64,000 bases of DNA from an unidentified bacterial endosymbiont (GCF_918320885.1 NZ_OU907312.1:1488465-1552464), one strand, 5' to 3'; positions 19,587 to 28,744 are shown, counted from the first letter of the stretch. Numbers and translations are program-made. The notes: a model not told the origin generated them from the sequence alone.

Positions 19587-21284
19587 TTAGATCATCAACA
19601 TCACAATCACCATTCCCCAAATAGTTAACAATATATTTCCCACCGCATAGGTCACAGTAAAACCAAGACCTGGAACCTGGCTCTTGGCCGCATCACAGAT
19701 CATTCCCAGCGCTGCCGTTGTCGTTCTTGAGCCAGCACAGACGCCCAGTATAATTGCCGGATGAAATTTAAAAATATATTTGGCAGTCAACATCCCGAGA
19801 ATTAGCGGCAGGGCAGTGGTAAAAATTCCCCACAGAAATAGACTGATCCCTAACTGCTGTAACCCGGCCACAAAACCTGGGGCAGCGGTGATCCCTACTA
19901 CCGCAATGAATACATTCAAACCCACTGAGTTCATAAACCAAATAGTGGGTTCTGGTATCCGACCAAAGGTCGGGTGAATAGCCCGTAACCAACCAAAAAT
20001 AATACCAGAAATCAATGCACCGCCGGCCGTGGATAACGTCACCGGCACCCCCCCCATGTTGATGACAACCGCGCCGATCAGTGCCCCCAGTGTGATAGCC
20101 AATCCAATGAAAGCCACGTCAGTAGCCTGAGTGGATCGATCCAGTTCACCCAATTTTTTTGCAGCAGTCACAATATCCTGCTGGCGCCCTATCAAGGTCA
20201 TCACATCACCCCGATGCAGTTCAGTGCTCGGCAAGATAGGAATGAGTGTTTCAGTGGACCCCCGCTTGATTTTCATCACATAAACCCCCCGGGATTCTGG
20301 TAGGGTGGCGAGTTGTTGCAAAGTTTTTCCATCAACTGCTTGCTGTGAAACATACACATCAACCCCTTCGGTGGCGACCGCTGACAGGAGTTGCTGATCA
20401 TCCACTTCCACCCATTGAGCCCCACTAATGGTCACCAGCTGGTCACGAAATCCGGCAACAGCCACCACATCATCGCCTTTTAGCAGGGTATCCAGCTGTG
20501 CATCCTGCAGCTGATCTCCACGCCGAATGTGCTCGATAAACAGACGATAGCCTTTTTCCTGAACCATTGTTTCTATTTGGCCAACCGTCATGCCAACCAT
20601 TGGGCTGTTGACGGCTATCTGATAGGCTCGCAGTTCGTATTGATGCCAGCCAGCCAAGCCCTCCTGTGGGGCTGCAGGGTTATCTAATTTTTCCTCATAA
20701 TCTTTGCAAGCCGCTACCAGATCAATTCTCAGCAGTTTTGGACCAAATTTGGCCAAGATTAAGGCAGAGCCAATCGTTCCGAAAATATAAGAAACGGCGT
20801 AAGCTGTCGGCATGGCATCGAGTAGCTGCTGGGTCTCTGTGGCTGGTAAAAGCAGCCGATTAATGGCATCAGTCGCCAAGCCCATAGCAGCAGAAATAGT
20901 TTGTGATCCAGCAAATAAGCCTACTGCTGAACCGACGCTGTATCCAGCACATTTAGCAGCAATCACAGCTGCCCCTAGACTAAATAGATTTTGGACCACA
21001 GAGAACAAGGCTTGTGGGATCCCGTCTTTAGCAACCCCTCTGATAAACTGTGGCCCTATTCCATACCCCACAGCAAATAGAAAGATCAGGAAGAAAATTG
21101 ATTTAACATGAGGAGATATGGTAATACCAAACAGTCCTACCATCAGGGCAGCTAATAATGTACCGGTGACCGCTCCAAGGCTAAAACCATTCCAACGCTT
21201 TTCACCGATCCAATAACCTATCCCTAGCGACAAAAAGATAGCAATTTCTGGATAATGACGTAGGGTGATAGTGAACCACGACAT
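19587..21284 (-). CDS. AspT-type aspartate:alanine exchanger family transporter
   Basis: Inner-membrane antiporter of the AAE family. The 565-residue protein has two blocks of transmembrane helices (about 12-185 and 390-565) flanking a cytosolic part with two TrkA-C (RCK_C) domains (about 215-375). The paired family motifs are FAGSQTISAAMGLATDAIN and CAGSRTTTAALGMICDAA. It has a clear ribosome-binding site (AGGAG, 5 nt before ATG). In known systems such a carrier swaps an acidic amino acid for its decarboxylation product, creating proton-motive force. Beside gadB I infer glutamate/GABA exchange and acid resistance, not proven. Confidence 0.88.
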   Translation of the reverse strand: MSWFTITLRHYPEIAIFLSLGIGYWIGEKRWNGFSLGAVTGTLLAALMVGLFGITISPHVKSIFFLIFLFAVGYGIGPQFIRGVAKDGIPQALFSVVQNLFSLGAAVIAAKCAGYSVGSAVGLFAGSQTISAAMGLATDAINRLLLPATETQQLLDAMPTAYAVSYIFGTIGSALILAKFGPKLLRIDLVAACKDYEEKLDNPAAPQEGLAGWHQYELRAYQIAVNSPMVGMTVGQIETMVQEKGYRLFIEHIRRGDQLQDAQLDTLLKGDDVVAVAGFRDQLVTISGAQWVEVDDQQLLSAVATEGVDVYVSQQAVDGKTLQQLATLPESRGVYVMKIKRGSTETLIPILPSTELHRGDVMTLIGRQQDIVTAAKKLGELDRSTQATDVAFIGLAITLGALIGAVVINMGGVPVTLSTAGGALISGIIFGWLRAIHPTFGRIPEPTIWFMNSVGLNVFIAVVGITAAPGFVAGLQQLGISLFLWGIFTTALPLILGMLTAKYIFKFHPAIILGVCAGSRTTTAALGMICDAAKSQVPGLGFTVTYAVGNILLTIWGMVIVMLMI

Positions 21285-21703
21285 ACTCTCTCCTCATTCA
21301 GTTTTCAAAGCGCTGATCCCATAGCCCGCCTCTGTTTACAAAAAGTTATTTTCATCACCTAAATTTGACAACCTGCCGTGTTGGAGCAACGGTTGATGGA
21401 AGATACTGTTCAGAAGATTCTACGGGTCTCTTTTTTTAAAAAAAGCGCTTTGTTTAAAAATTTTGTGAGGCACTAATCAGTCAGTGGACTTTATCGAGAT
21501 AACGTCATTATTTATCCCCATCCATTTTAAGAGGAGTCAATAACAGTAACTGATAACCTGAAAATATAACTATAAATATTATTTTATTAACAATTAAGTA
21601 TCGTCACACTCTTTTCATACCCCATGACCTCCGACTGTTTACGGGTTAAAAATAGGTTGCATAACTGTTTTTTAAAGGATAGGGTGGTTGCGTTTTAAAA
21701 TCA
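21285..21703. other. AT-rich intergenic region upstream of aspT-like gene
   Basis: No gene is recognised. On the minus strand TTGTCA (near 21370) followed by an AT-rich stretch about 17 nt on may be the promoter for the aspT-gadB pair, but the -10 is poor. A partial look-alike of the terminal repeat of the next element, ATCAGTCAGTGGAC, occurs at 21476-21489. Confidence 0.4.
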
Positions 21704-21837
21704 GGTGGTGGGTCCAACTGACTGATGGGGCAAAATGCAGGGCTCCTATAGACTTCCGAAACCAAGCATAAATCTTAGATAAAATTGATGAGGATTGAGT
21801 TGATAATTCCTGCTATCAGTCAGTTGGACACACTACC
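21704..21837. mobile_element. 134-bp MITE-like element with 23-bp inverted repeats
   Basis: The ends at 21704-21726 and 21815-21837 are inverted repeats matching at 21 of 23 positions, with a perfect 15-bp core GTCCAACTGACTGAT. They begin GGT(G/A)GTG and resemble the termini of the IS1-family remnant at 9593-10272. The 88-bp interior has no open frame. No clear target duplication is seen. It is either a miniature non-autonomous element or an IS1-family internal-deletion product. Confidence 0.75.
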
Positions 21838-21849
21838 CCTCTATCAATG

Positions 21850-22770
21850 CTATCTGAAAATGTCTTTTGGGTTGGATGACGCTGATAATAATTGTACAGC
21901 ATACAAACCTCGCGACTGATCATTGGGTTCATTAATAAATAAACCCCTGTTGTTTCTTGCAATCAGTTCTACCTGCTGTTTTTCCTCGAAACGGTTTTTA
22001 TGACTGCCACTACCCCTCTTTTTTAGGCAATAACCACCCAATCCAGTTATCCCGATGAGGGTACCTATAGACAATACTACCCCCCACAGTGGAACTGAAG
22101 CCATCGTGTCTATTAAATAGTGAATATTAACAGTTCCAGTCATTGAATTATCGACTGGTATCCAGTTGTTCACATCATTTTTAAATTCAGGCCATTCCGT
22201 AGTCACGGACTGCTCATTATTTAAGGTTTTGAAATCCGGTGGCAGCGATTGAGCCGTTAAGATAGGATTACAGGCAGTCAGAAAATTGTCGTCATTGATG
22301 TTAGAGATATCAGCACCGTTTTTTATTAATTTTTGACCGATTGAAGTAAGTCTTTCTTTATTATAGTATTGCAATCCACTATTGAATATATATTTCAGTC
22401 GTTCTAACGGTTGCCTGTCTAAACGAACTTTAATATCAGCCTTTGCACCCAGTGTTAATAATTTATCTACCCAGATTTCGTTGAGTGAATTAACTGCGAC
22501 GTATAGAGGCGTCATCCCGTCTGCCCCCTGCGTATTAACGTCTGCATGACACTTATCTATTAAGTATTGCGCAATGTCATATTTTTGATACCAAAGAGCA
22601 ACTTGTAGAGCCGTTAAACCCTGTATTTCTTCAGCATTATCTGGCATAACGTAATCTATATTAAAATCAGCTCCGTTTGATTTGCAAATTTCTTTAACGC
22701 CATCAAAAGATCCCTCTAGTACCTTTTGACAGAAGTTGTCCATGAGGGGATTACTAGGAATAGCAGGCAT
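21850..22770 (-). CDS. Ankyrin-repeat protein with C-terminal membrane anchor
   Basis: A 306-residue protein of unknown specific function. Residues about 10-160 hold three to four ankyrin repeats (GLTALQVALWYQKYDIAQYL, then DGMTPLYVAVNSLNEIWVDK). A less regular region follows, then one strong hydrophobic segment at about 225-250 (VPLWGVVLSIGTLIGITGLG) and a basic stretch CLKKRGSGSHKNR, so it looks like a tail-region membrane anchor with repeats on one side and about 55 residues on the other. There is no N-terminal signal peptide. Base composition is AT-richer than the core genes, suggesting transfer. It adjoins the MITE. A host-directed effector or membrane scaffold is possible; nothing in the sequence decides. 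Confidence 0.8.
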   Translation of the reverse strand: MPAIPSNPLMDNFCQKVLEGSFDGVKEICKSNGADFNIDYVMPDNAEEIQGLTALQVALWYQKYDIAQYLIDKCHADVNTQGADGMTPLYVAVNSLNEIWVDKLLTLGAKADIKVRLDRQPLERLKYIFNSGLQYYNKERLTSIGQKLIKNGADISNINDDNFLTACNPILTAQSLPPDFKTLNNEQSVTTEWPEFKNDVNNWIPVDNSMTGTVNIHYLIDTMASVPLWGVVLSIGTLIGITGLGGYCLKKRGSGSHKNRFEEKQQVELIARNNRGLFINEPNDQSRGLYAVQLLSASSNPKDIFR

Positions 22771-23130
22771 AATATCATTCCAAAAAAAATAGTTTATTAA
22801 TTTTAAAATAAAGTTTACAGTGATCTTTTTTAAAAGCGGAGGTTATTAGCTATCACGCTGCTCCTGCCTTTAATCTGGATATTATTTCTAGCAGGTGGTT
22901 ATTTTTAAAGATTAACTAAAAAACATCAATAGTTTAACTATTAGGAAACAATAATTCAACTTATTTTTAACCTATTGGCAATGAGATCTGCGGTTTTTTT
23001 TAAAGCTTTAGGCCGAGCACCTACTCCATAACGCGAGAACTGCAGAGCGGCTATATCAGCTTGCAAGGCTTCTAGAGTGCCCCCCTTAGATCGCCAGAGG
23101 CCCCTGCAGTAAACCAGGAGCCATTGGCGT
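22771..23130. other. Non-coding region between ankyrin gene and rpmH
   Basis: About 360 bases without a gene. In many relatives dnaA and the origin lie next to rpmH, but I find no DnaA-box cluster (TTATNCACA) here and no dnaA. The left part is very AT-rich; the right part leads into the rpmH promoter. Confidence 0.5.
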
Positions 23131-23159
23131 TTGACTCACAGTCACAGGCTGTTTAGAAT
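23131..23159 (+). promoter_or_regulatory. Sigma-70 promoter of rpmH-rnpA operon
   Basis: TTGACT at 23131-23136, a spacer of exactly 17 nt, and TAGAAT at 23154-23159 make a strong consensus-like promoter (5 of 6 at each box). The expected start of transcription is about 35 nt upstream of the rpmH ATG. Confidence 0.8.
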
Positions 23160-23201
23160 GCACCCTACTCAACTCCTATCGCTTAATGGGGACACTACAC
23201 A

Positions 23202-23336
23202 ATGAAACGCACCTATCAACCCTCTGTGCTCAAGCGCGCGCGTACTCATGGATTTCGGGCGCGAATGGCTACTAAAAATGGCCGTAAAGTACTGGCCCGT
23301 CGCCGCGCCAAAGGTCGGGTACGCCTTGCAGCATAA
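23202..23336 (+). CDS. rpmH: 50S ribosomal protein L34
   Basis: A 44-residue ribosomal protein reading [20 protein letters not shown] and continuing [19 protein letters not shown] to RVRLAA. It is two residues shorter than in E. coli and otherwise nearly the same. It is first in the rpmH-rnpA-yidD-yidC operon, behind a strong promoter. Start and end are unambiguous. Confidence 0.98.
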   Translation: MKRTYQPSVLKRARTHGFRARMATKNGRKVLARRRAKGRVRLAA

Positions 23337-23357
23337 CTGCTTCAATGTATTAACAGC

Positions 23358-23735
23358 GTGGTTCACTTCCCTTTCCCGCGACAGTTACGCTTATTGAGCG
23401 CCTCAGAGTTCTCTTTCGTTTTTCAACAGGCCACGCGGGCCGCGGCTCCTCAATTGATCCTATTGGCACGCCCCAATGGGCTGGGATATCCTCGCTTAGG
23501 GATAACCATCGCTAAAAAGCAAGTTAAACGGGCTTATCAACGCAATCGTTGTAAACGTCTATTAAGAGAGTACTTTCGCCATCACCAACACGCTTTGCCA
23601 GCCATGGATTTTATCGCCCTGGCTAAAAAGGGAATCGAAGCCTTAGATAACCAACGCTTCACCGCTCTGGCCAATAAACTTTGGCAGCGTCATAGTCGTC
23701 AACCCCTCGAGAGCCCGACATGCACTGGTTGCTAG
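23358..23735 (+). CDS. rnpA: Ribonuclease P protein component
   Basis: Protein subunit of RNase P, which matures tRNA 5' ends with the M1 RNA. The 125-residue product starts with GTG ([18 protein letters not shown], as MVKLAFPRELRLL in E. coli). It contains the RNR motif region [19 protein letters not shown] and [14 protein letters not shown]. The end overlaps yidD by 16 nt, the usual arrangement. No rnpB is in this window. Confidence 0.96.
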   Translation: MVHFPFPRQLRLLSASEFSFVFQQATRAAAPQLILLARPNGLGYPRLGITIAKKQVKRAYQRNRCKRLLREYFRHHQHALPAMDFIALAKKGIEALDNQRFTALANKLWQRHSRQPLESPTCTGC

Positions 23736-23956
23736 CGCTGATAAAGGGCTATCAAGTGATGGCACGCCCTTGGCTTGGGCCCCATTGCCGCTTTTATCCT
23801 AGTTGTTCAGACTATGCCCTAGAAGCGCTTCAGCGTTTTGGGATCCTCCGAGGCAGCTGGTTAGCCAGTCAACGTCTGTTAAAATGCCACCCACTGGACC
23901 CCGGCGGCGATGATGCCGTACCCCCTAAGTACCCTGCCCACCAGTCGAGTAATTAA
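23720..23956 (+). CDS. yidD: Membrane protein insertion efficiency factor YidD
   Basis: Small membrane-associated protein thought to assist YidC-dependent insertion. Its 78 residues contain the family core [21 protein letters not shown], a Cys-containing motif, and [19 protein letters not shown]. Length is close to the 85 of E. coli. It overlaps rnpA and ends 3 nt before the yidC ATG, so translation is coupled. Confidence 0.95.
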   Translation: MHWLLALIKGYQVMARPWLGPHCRFYPSCSDYALEALQRFGILRGSWLASQRLLKCHPLDPGGDDAVPPKYPAHQSSN

Positions 23957-23959
23957 ATC

Positions 23960-25594
23960 ATGAATTCTCAACGCAACCTGCTGCTGATTGCGCTCGTGTT
24001 TGTCTCTTTTCTACTGTTCCAACAGTGGCAAAAAGAGTACTACCCCACCGCTCAACCTCAACAAACTACGCTACCGGCGACTACCGATGCTGCCGCTGAT
24101 CTTCCCCTATCAACGGCCACTGCCCCCCCGCTCCTGAGCACTAGCCACGCTAACCACTGGATCACCGTGCGCAGTGATCTGCTTGCAGTCACGATTGATC
24201 CGCTCGGCGGTGATATTATCCAAGCACAACTGCTGGCCTATCCACGCTCTTTAAAGGATCCACGCCCTTTAAATTTATTAGAGCACTCCCAATCATTCCT
24301 CTATCAGGCGCAAAGCGGATTGATTGGGCCACAGGGACCTGACAGCCAGACGACCGGCCGGCCTCTTTATCAGGCATCACAGCAGCACTATCAGCTAACT
24401 GAAGCGCAAGATAGTGTTGAGGTTCCTTTGGTCTACCGCAATGAGCAGGGGGTAGAATTTCGTAAAACCTTTGTGTTACGACGGGGTGATTATGCCCTTG
24501 AAGTGCGCTACCATATTGATAATACCAGCACGCAACCGATCTGCTTTCAGCTGTTCGGGCAGCTGAAACAGAGCGTCGATCTCCCTAAAGCCCGTGATAA
24601 AGGCCACTTTGCCTTACAAACCTATCGGGGGGCTGCCTACTCTACTTCAGAGAACCGCTACCAAAAATATAGCTTCAGCGATCTTAAAAAAACAGATTTA
24701 GCCTGCTCTACACAGCGAGGTTGGGTCGCCCTGTTACAGCAGTATTTTGTTGCCGCCTGGATCCCTGAAGAGAATCACCCCTATCAGTTTTACACTAAAA
24801 ACCTTCCTCATCACCAGCAGGCGTTGATCGGCTTTCAGGGGGAACCCATCACCCTATTACCAGGGCAACAGCAGACACTACAAGCCAAATTATGGTTAGG
24901 GCCTGAGTTACAAGAAAAAATGGCCACAGTGGCAAAATACCTGGATTTAACGGTAGACTACGGCTGGTTATGGTTTATCTCACAACCGCTGTTTAAATTG
25001 TTGAAGTTTTTGCATCGTTTTGTGGGTAATTGGGGGGCGGCGATTCTCTGTATCACTTTTGTGGTGCGTGGTCTGTTGTACCCCTTGACCAAAGCTCAGT
25101 ACACTGCCATGGCTAAGATGCGCCTGTTGCAACCCAAACTACTGGCGATGCGTGAACGCTGTGGAGATGATCGGCAGCGTTTGAGCCGCGAGATGATGGA
25201 GCTCTACAAACGCGAGCGGGTCAACCCTTTAGGCGGCTGCCTACCCCTACTGGTCCAGATGCCCATTTTTCTAGCCTTATATTGGATGCTGATGGGTTCA
25301 GTAGAGCTACGTCATGCCCCCTTTATCGGTTGGATACACGATCTCTCGGCCCCTGATCCCTATTATGTCTTGCCGCTATTGATGGGGCTCAGTATGTTTC
25401 TGATCCAAAAAATGTCCCCTTCACCGGTGACCGATCCCATGCAGCAAAAGGTCATGACGTTTATGCCAGCGATCTTTACGGTGTTCTTCCTCTGGTTCCC
25501 CTCTGGGTTGGTGCTTTACTATGTGATGAGTAATCTGATGACCCTATTGCAGCAAAAGTTGATTATGCACCAGCTAGACAAAAAAGGGTTATAG
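23960..25594 (+). CDS. yidC: Membrane protein insertase YidC
   Basis: Inner-membrane insertase acting alone or with SecYEG. The 544-residue protein (548 in E. coli) has an N-terminal transmembrane helix (LLLIALVFVSFLLFQ), a large periplasmic beta domain (about 60-340) and five C-terminal membrane segments with YPLTKAQYTAMAKM and NPLGGCLPLLVQMPIFLALY. The conserved intramembrane Arg lies in TFVVRGLLYPLTKAQ. In E. coli mnmE follows; here purH does, marking a rearrangement. Confidence 0.97.
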   Translation: MNSQRNLLLIALVFVSFLLFQQWQKEYYPTAQPQQTTLPATTDAAADLPLSTATAPPLLSTSHANHWITVRSDLLAVTIDPLGGDIIQAQLLAYPRSLKDPRPLNLLEHSQSFLYQAQSGLIGPQGPDSQTTGRPLYQASQQHYQLTEAQDSVEVPLVYRNEQGVEFRKTFVLRRGDYALEVRYHIDNTSTQPICFQLFGQLKQSVDLPKARDKGHFALQTYRGAAYSTSENRYQKYSFSDLKKTDLACSTQRGWVALLQQYFVAAWIPEENHPYQFYTKNLPHHQQALIGFQGEPITLLPGQQQTLQAKLWLGPELQEKMATVAKYLDLTVDYGWLWFISQPLFKLLKFLHRFVGNWGAAILCITFVVRGLLYPLTKAQYTAMAKMRLLQPKLLAMRERCGDDRQRLSREMMELYKRERVNPLGGCLPLLVQMPIFLALYWMLMGSVELRHAPFIGWIHDLSAPDPYYVLPLLMGLSMFLIQKMSPSPVTDPMQQKVMTFMPAIFTVFFLWFPSGLVLYYVMSNLMTLLQQKLIMHQLDKKGL

Positions 25595-25611
25595 CCCCAC
25601 TCCGCCCGTTA

Positions 25612-25708
25612 GCCAGGGATCATCCCTTCACACGTAACTCCTGTGAGGCTCCCTGGCAATGGCAGTTTGGTCAGGATCACGACCTGTTTAAGGGCTACTC
25701 CCGTAGCC
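25612..25708 (+). promoter_or_regulatory. Two hairpins in the yidC-purH spacer
   Basis: GCCAGGGA (25612-25619) pairs perfectly with TCCCTGGC (25650-25657), with a 5-bp inner stem TCACA/TGTGA. A second compact hairpin, GGCTAC-TCCC-GTAGCC, lies at 25693-25708, about 30 nt before the purH start. Neither has a T tract. They may end the yidC transcript, stabilise it, or form a purHD leader. No PurR box was recognised. Confidence 0.4.
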
Positions 25709-25739
25709 TCTACCCCTCCCTACGACTTTATTCACTGGA

Positions 25740-27362
25740 ATGGCTTACCCAATGCAAGCATACCCACCCATTCGCCGTGCCCTGCTGACCCTATTTGATA
25801 AGCAGGGGCTATTACCACTGGCACAAGCGCTACAGCAGCACGGGATTGAACTACTCTCTACCGGCGGCACTGCCGAAGCGCTGCGCACAGCGGGAATAGC
25901 CGTGATCGAGATCGCCGACTATACCGGCTACCCCGAAATGATGGGGGGCCGCGTAAAAACGCTACACCCTAAAATCCATGGGGCTATTCTTGGTCGCCGT
26001 GATCAAGATAGCCGGCTGATGTCTCAGCAGGAGATCCTACCCATCGATTTGGTGGTGGCTAACTTTTATCCGTTTGCCCAGACGATCGCTGATCCCCATA
26101 CTACCCTTGAACAGGCGATTGAAAACATCGATATCGGTGGGCCTGCCTTGGTCCGATCGGCTGCTAAAAACTACGCCTCTGTTACTGTCCTGGTTGATCC
26201 AGCAGACTATCCCCAGTTGATGACCCTGCTGCAAAATCAGCAGGGTGCGCTCACCTTATCACAGCGTTTTGCATGGGCTTGTAAAGCATTCGCCGCGATT
26301 GCTGACTACGATCGATTGATCAGTGACTATTTAGCGCAACCACCCATGACCCACCCACAGGGAGTGCTAGAGCGTGCTCCCATCCCCCAGACGACACTGT
26401 TTCCGGCGACGCTCACCTTACCCTTTCAGCAACCACAGCCCTTACGCTATGGCGAAAATCCGCACCAGCAGGCAGCCCTCTATCGAGAGCGCTCTCCTGA
26501 GCCAACCGGGGTCGCTCATGCTCAACAGTATCAAGGGAAAAGTCTCTCGTATAATAACTGGGTGGATGCCGATAGTGCTTATGGTTGTCTACAGCACTTT
26601 GAGCAGCCAGCCTGTGCCATCGTTAAACATGCTAATCCCTGCGGTGTCGCACTGGGTGATTCGCTACTCTCCGCCTATCAACGCGCTTTTAGCTGCGATC
26701 CCACTTCAGCATTTGGCGGGATTATCGCCTTCAACCGGCGATTGGAAGCTGAACTCTCTCAGGCTATTCTAGAGCAACAATTTGTCGAGGTCATTATTGC
26801 CCCTGAAGTCACTCCAGAGGCTAGGGCGGTGCTAGCGCGTAAACCGAATATCCGCGTATTAGCCTGTGGAACGAACTCATCAACCACCGCTGCTGCTGCA
26901 CTGGAGTATCACCGTATTTCCGGGGGACTATTAGTACAAGAAAGCGATCAAGGCTGTTTACAACAGGTGACACTGCAGGTGGTGACGAGCCGACAGCCCT
27001 CAGAGGCCGAGTGGCAAGATGCCCGATTTGCTTGGCAGGTGGCTAAATGGGTTAAATCCAACGCCATGGTCTACGTTCGCCAGCAGGCGACGCTGGGGAT
27101 TGGTGCCGGTCAAATGAGCCGGATTGATGCAGCCAATATTGCCATCGATAAAGCCACTAAGGCCGGCTTTGATCTGATCGGTTCTGTGCTGGCATCGGAT
27201 GCTTTTCTGCCCTTTCGTGATACCCTGGATGCCGCCGCCGCCGTCGGCGTGACCTGTGTGATACAGCCTGGCGGCTCTCAGCGAGACCCTGAAGTCATCA
27301 ACGCGGCCAATCAGCAGGGGGTGGCGATGATCTTGACCGGCATGCGCCACTTTCGCCATTAA
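25740..27362 (+). CDS. purH: Bifunctional AICAR transformylase/IMP cyclohydrolase PurH
   Basis: Catalyses the last two steps of IMP synthesis. The 540-residue protein has an N-terminal MGS-like IMP cyclohydrolase domain (about 1-200: LLSTGGTAEALR, GGRVKTLHPKIHGAILGR) and a C-terminal transformylase domain with LRYGENPHQQAALY, the catalytic KHANPCGVALGD and FGGIIAFNR, ending LTGMRHFRH. E. coli has 529 residues; the N-terminus here is a few residues longer, and the ATG four codons on (MQAYPPIRRALL) is a plausible alternative start. purD follows by 38 nt. Confidence 0.97.
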   Translation: MAYPMQAYPPIRRALLTLFDKQGLLPLAQALQQHGIELLSTGGTAEALRTAGIAVIEIADYTGYPEMMGGRVKTLHPKIHGAILGRRDQDSRLMSQQEILPIDLVVANFYPFAQTIADPHTTLEQAIENIDIGGPALVRSAAKNYASVTVLVDPADYPQLMTLLQNQQGALTLSQRFAWACKAFAAIADYDRLISDYLAQPPMTHPQGVLERAPIPQTTLFPATLTLPFQQPQPLRYGENPHQQAALYRERSPEPTGVAHAQQYQGKSLSYNNWVDADSAYGCLQHFEQPACAIVKHANPCGVALGDSLLSAYQRAFSCDPTSAFGGIIAFNRRLEAELSQAILEQQFVEVIIAPEVTPEARAVLARKPNIRVLACGTNSSTTAAAALEYHRISGGLLVQESDQGCLQQVTLQVVTSRQPSEAEWQDARFAWQVAKWVKSNAMVYVRQQATLGIGAGQMSRIDAANIAIDKATKAGFDLIGSVLASDAFLPFRDTLDAAAAVGVTCVIQPGGSQRDPEVINAANQQGVAMILTGMRHFRH

Positions 27363-27400
27363 TAGCCGCTTAGGCGCTACAACCGTACAGAGACTACGAC

Positions 27401-28723
27401 ATGAAACTACTGATTATTGGGGAGGGGGGCCGTGAGCACGCCTTAGCGTGGAAAGCGGCCCAATCCCCGTTAGTGAGCCATATTTATGTGGCACCGGGCA
27501 ATGCGGGCACTGCTCTGGAAGGCATTCGACACCCTACGGCCTGTCCAATAGACAATATTGAGATTGGCTCAACAGATATTGCACAATTAGTCACCTTTGC
27601 CCAACAAAACCAGGTGGGATTAACCTGGGTGGGCCCGGAAAAACCTTTAGTACAGGGTATTGTGGATGCCTTTCGTGAGGCCGATCTAGCGATCCTTGGC
27701 CCCACCCAGGCAGCGGCACAACTAGAGGGCTCCAAAGCCTTTATGAAGGCTTTCCTGCAACGCCATAGGATCCCTACCGCAGATTACCAGATCTTTACAG
27801 AGATCCCCGCCGCGCTCGCCTATTTACGGCAACCCCAATTAGCGCCTAAACCCTGGGTCATCAAAGCCGATGGATTAGCGGCTGGCAAAGGAGTGACAGT
27901 GGCCGCTACCTTAGCTGAGGCAGAAGCTGCTGCAAGCAGCATGCTCTCTGGCGAGGCTTTTGGCGAGGCTGGGCGACGAATTGTCATCGAAGAATTTCTA
28001 GTCGGTGAAGAGGTTAGCTTTATGGTCTTAGTCGATGGCCAACAGCTGCTGCCATTGGCTACGAGTCAAGATCACAAGGCCATTGGGGAGGGCGATCAGG
28101 GCGCTAATACTGGCGGCATGGGGGCTTATTCGCCAGCGCCGATAGTCACTGAAACGCTACAAGAGCGTATCTTGCAGGAGATCATCTGGCCAACCGTGCG
28201 CGGCATGGCGCTTGAGGGAACCCCCTATACCGGCTTTCTCTATGCTGGCTTAATGATCTTACCCGATGGCAGCCCTAAGGTGATTGAATTTAATTGCCGA
28301 CTCGGCGATCCCGAAGCACAAGCGCTGTTGCTGCGGCTGCGCAGTGATTTAGTCGCCCTCTCGCTCGCTACAGTGGCCGGGCAACTCCAGCAATGCACCA
28401 TTGACTGGGATCCCAGATCTGCACTGGGTGTCGTGTTAACCACTAGTGGTTACCCGGGGCCCTGCCCTTCCGGCGAGGTGATCACGGGTCTACCGACTGA
28501 AGAGCTGCTCAATCCAACAGACACTAGCCAAAAACTGTTTTTCTGTGGGACCCACCTGGTGGATGATCAGGTCCTCACTCAGGGAGGCCGGGTACTATGT
28601 GCTACAGCCCTGGGTGATACCTTGGCGATAGCTCAGAGCAGTGCTTATCAGCTGGCACAACAACTCCACTGGCCTGGCCTCTATTATCGCCGTGATATTG
28701 GCCATCGCGCCTTACAACGATAG
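27401..28723 (+). CDS. purD: Phosphoribosylamine-glycine ligase PurD
   Basis: Makes GAR from phosphoribosylamine, glycine and ATP in purine synthesis. The 440-residue ATP-grasp protein begins MKLLIIGEGGREHALAWKAA and contains VGPEKPLVQGIVD, KADGLAAGKGV, GANTGGMGAYSPAP and the metal-binding FNCRLGDPEAQALL. It is about 10 residues longer than the E. coli protein. Cotranscribed with purH; it meets hupA tail to tail, as in E. coli and Vibrio. Confidence 0.97.
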   Translation: MKLLIIGEGGREHALAWKAAQSPLVSHIYVAPGNAGTALEGIRHPTACPIDNIEIGSTDIAQLVTFAQQNQVGLTWVGPEKPLVQGIVDAFREADLAILGPTQAAAQLEGSKAFMKAFLQRHRIPTADYQIFTEIPAALAYLRQPQLAPKPWVIKADGLAAGKGVTVAATLAEAEAAASSMLSGEAFGEAGRRIVIEEFLVGEEVSFMVLVDGQQLLPLATSQDHKAIGEGDQGANTGGMGAYSPAPIVTETLQERILQEIIWPTVRGMALEGTPYTGFLYAGLMILPDGSPKVIEFNCRLGDPEAQALLLRLRSDLVALSLATVAGQLQQCTIDWDPRSALGVVLTTSGYPGPCPSGEVITGLPTEELLNPTDTSQKLFFCGTHLVDDQVLTQGGRVLCATALGDTLAIAQSSAYQLAQQLHWPGLYYRRDIGHRALQR

Positions 28724-28744
28724 CGCCTGGCGCCTCACGGTACA

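Noticed and set aside
22771-23201. Possible chromosomal origin next to rpmH
   Set aside because: No dnaA, no cluster of DnaA boxes and no 13-mer-like repeats were found.
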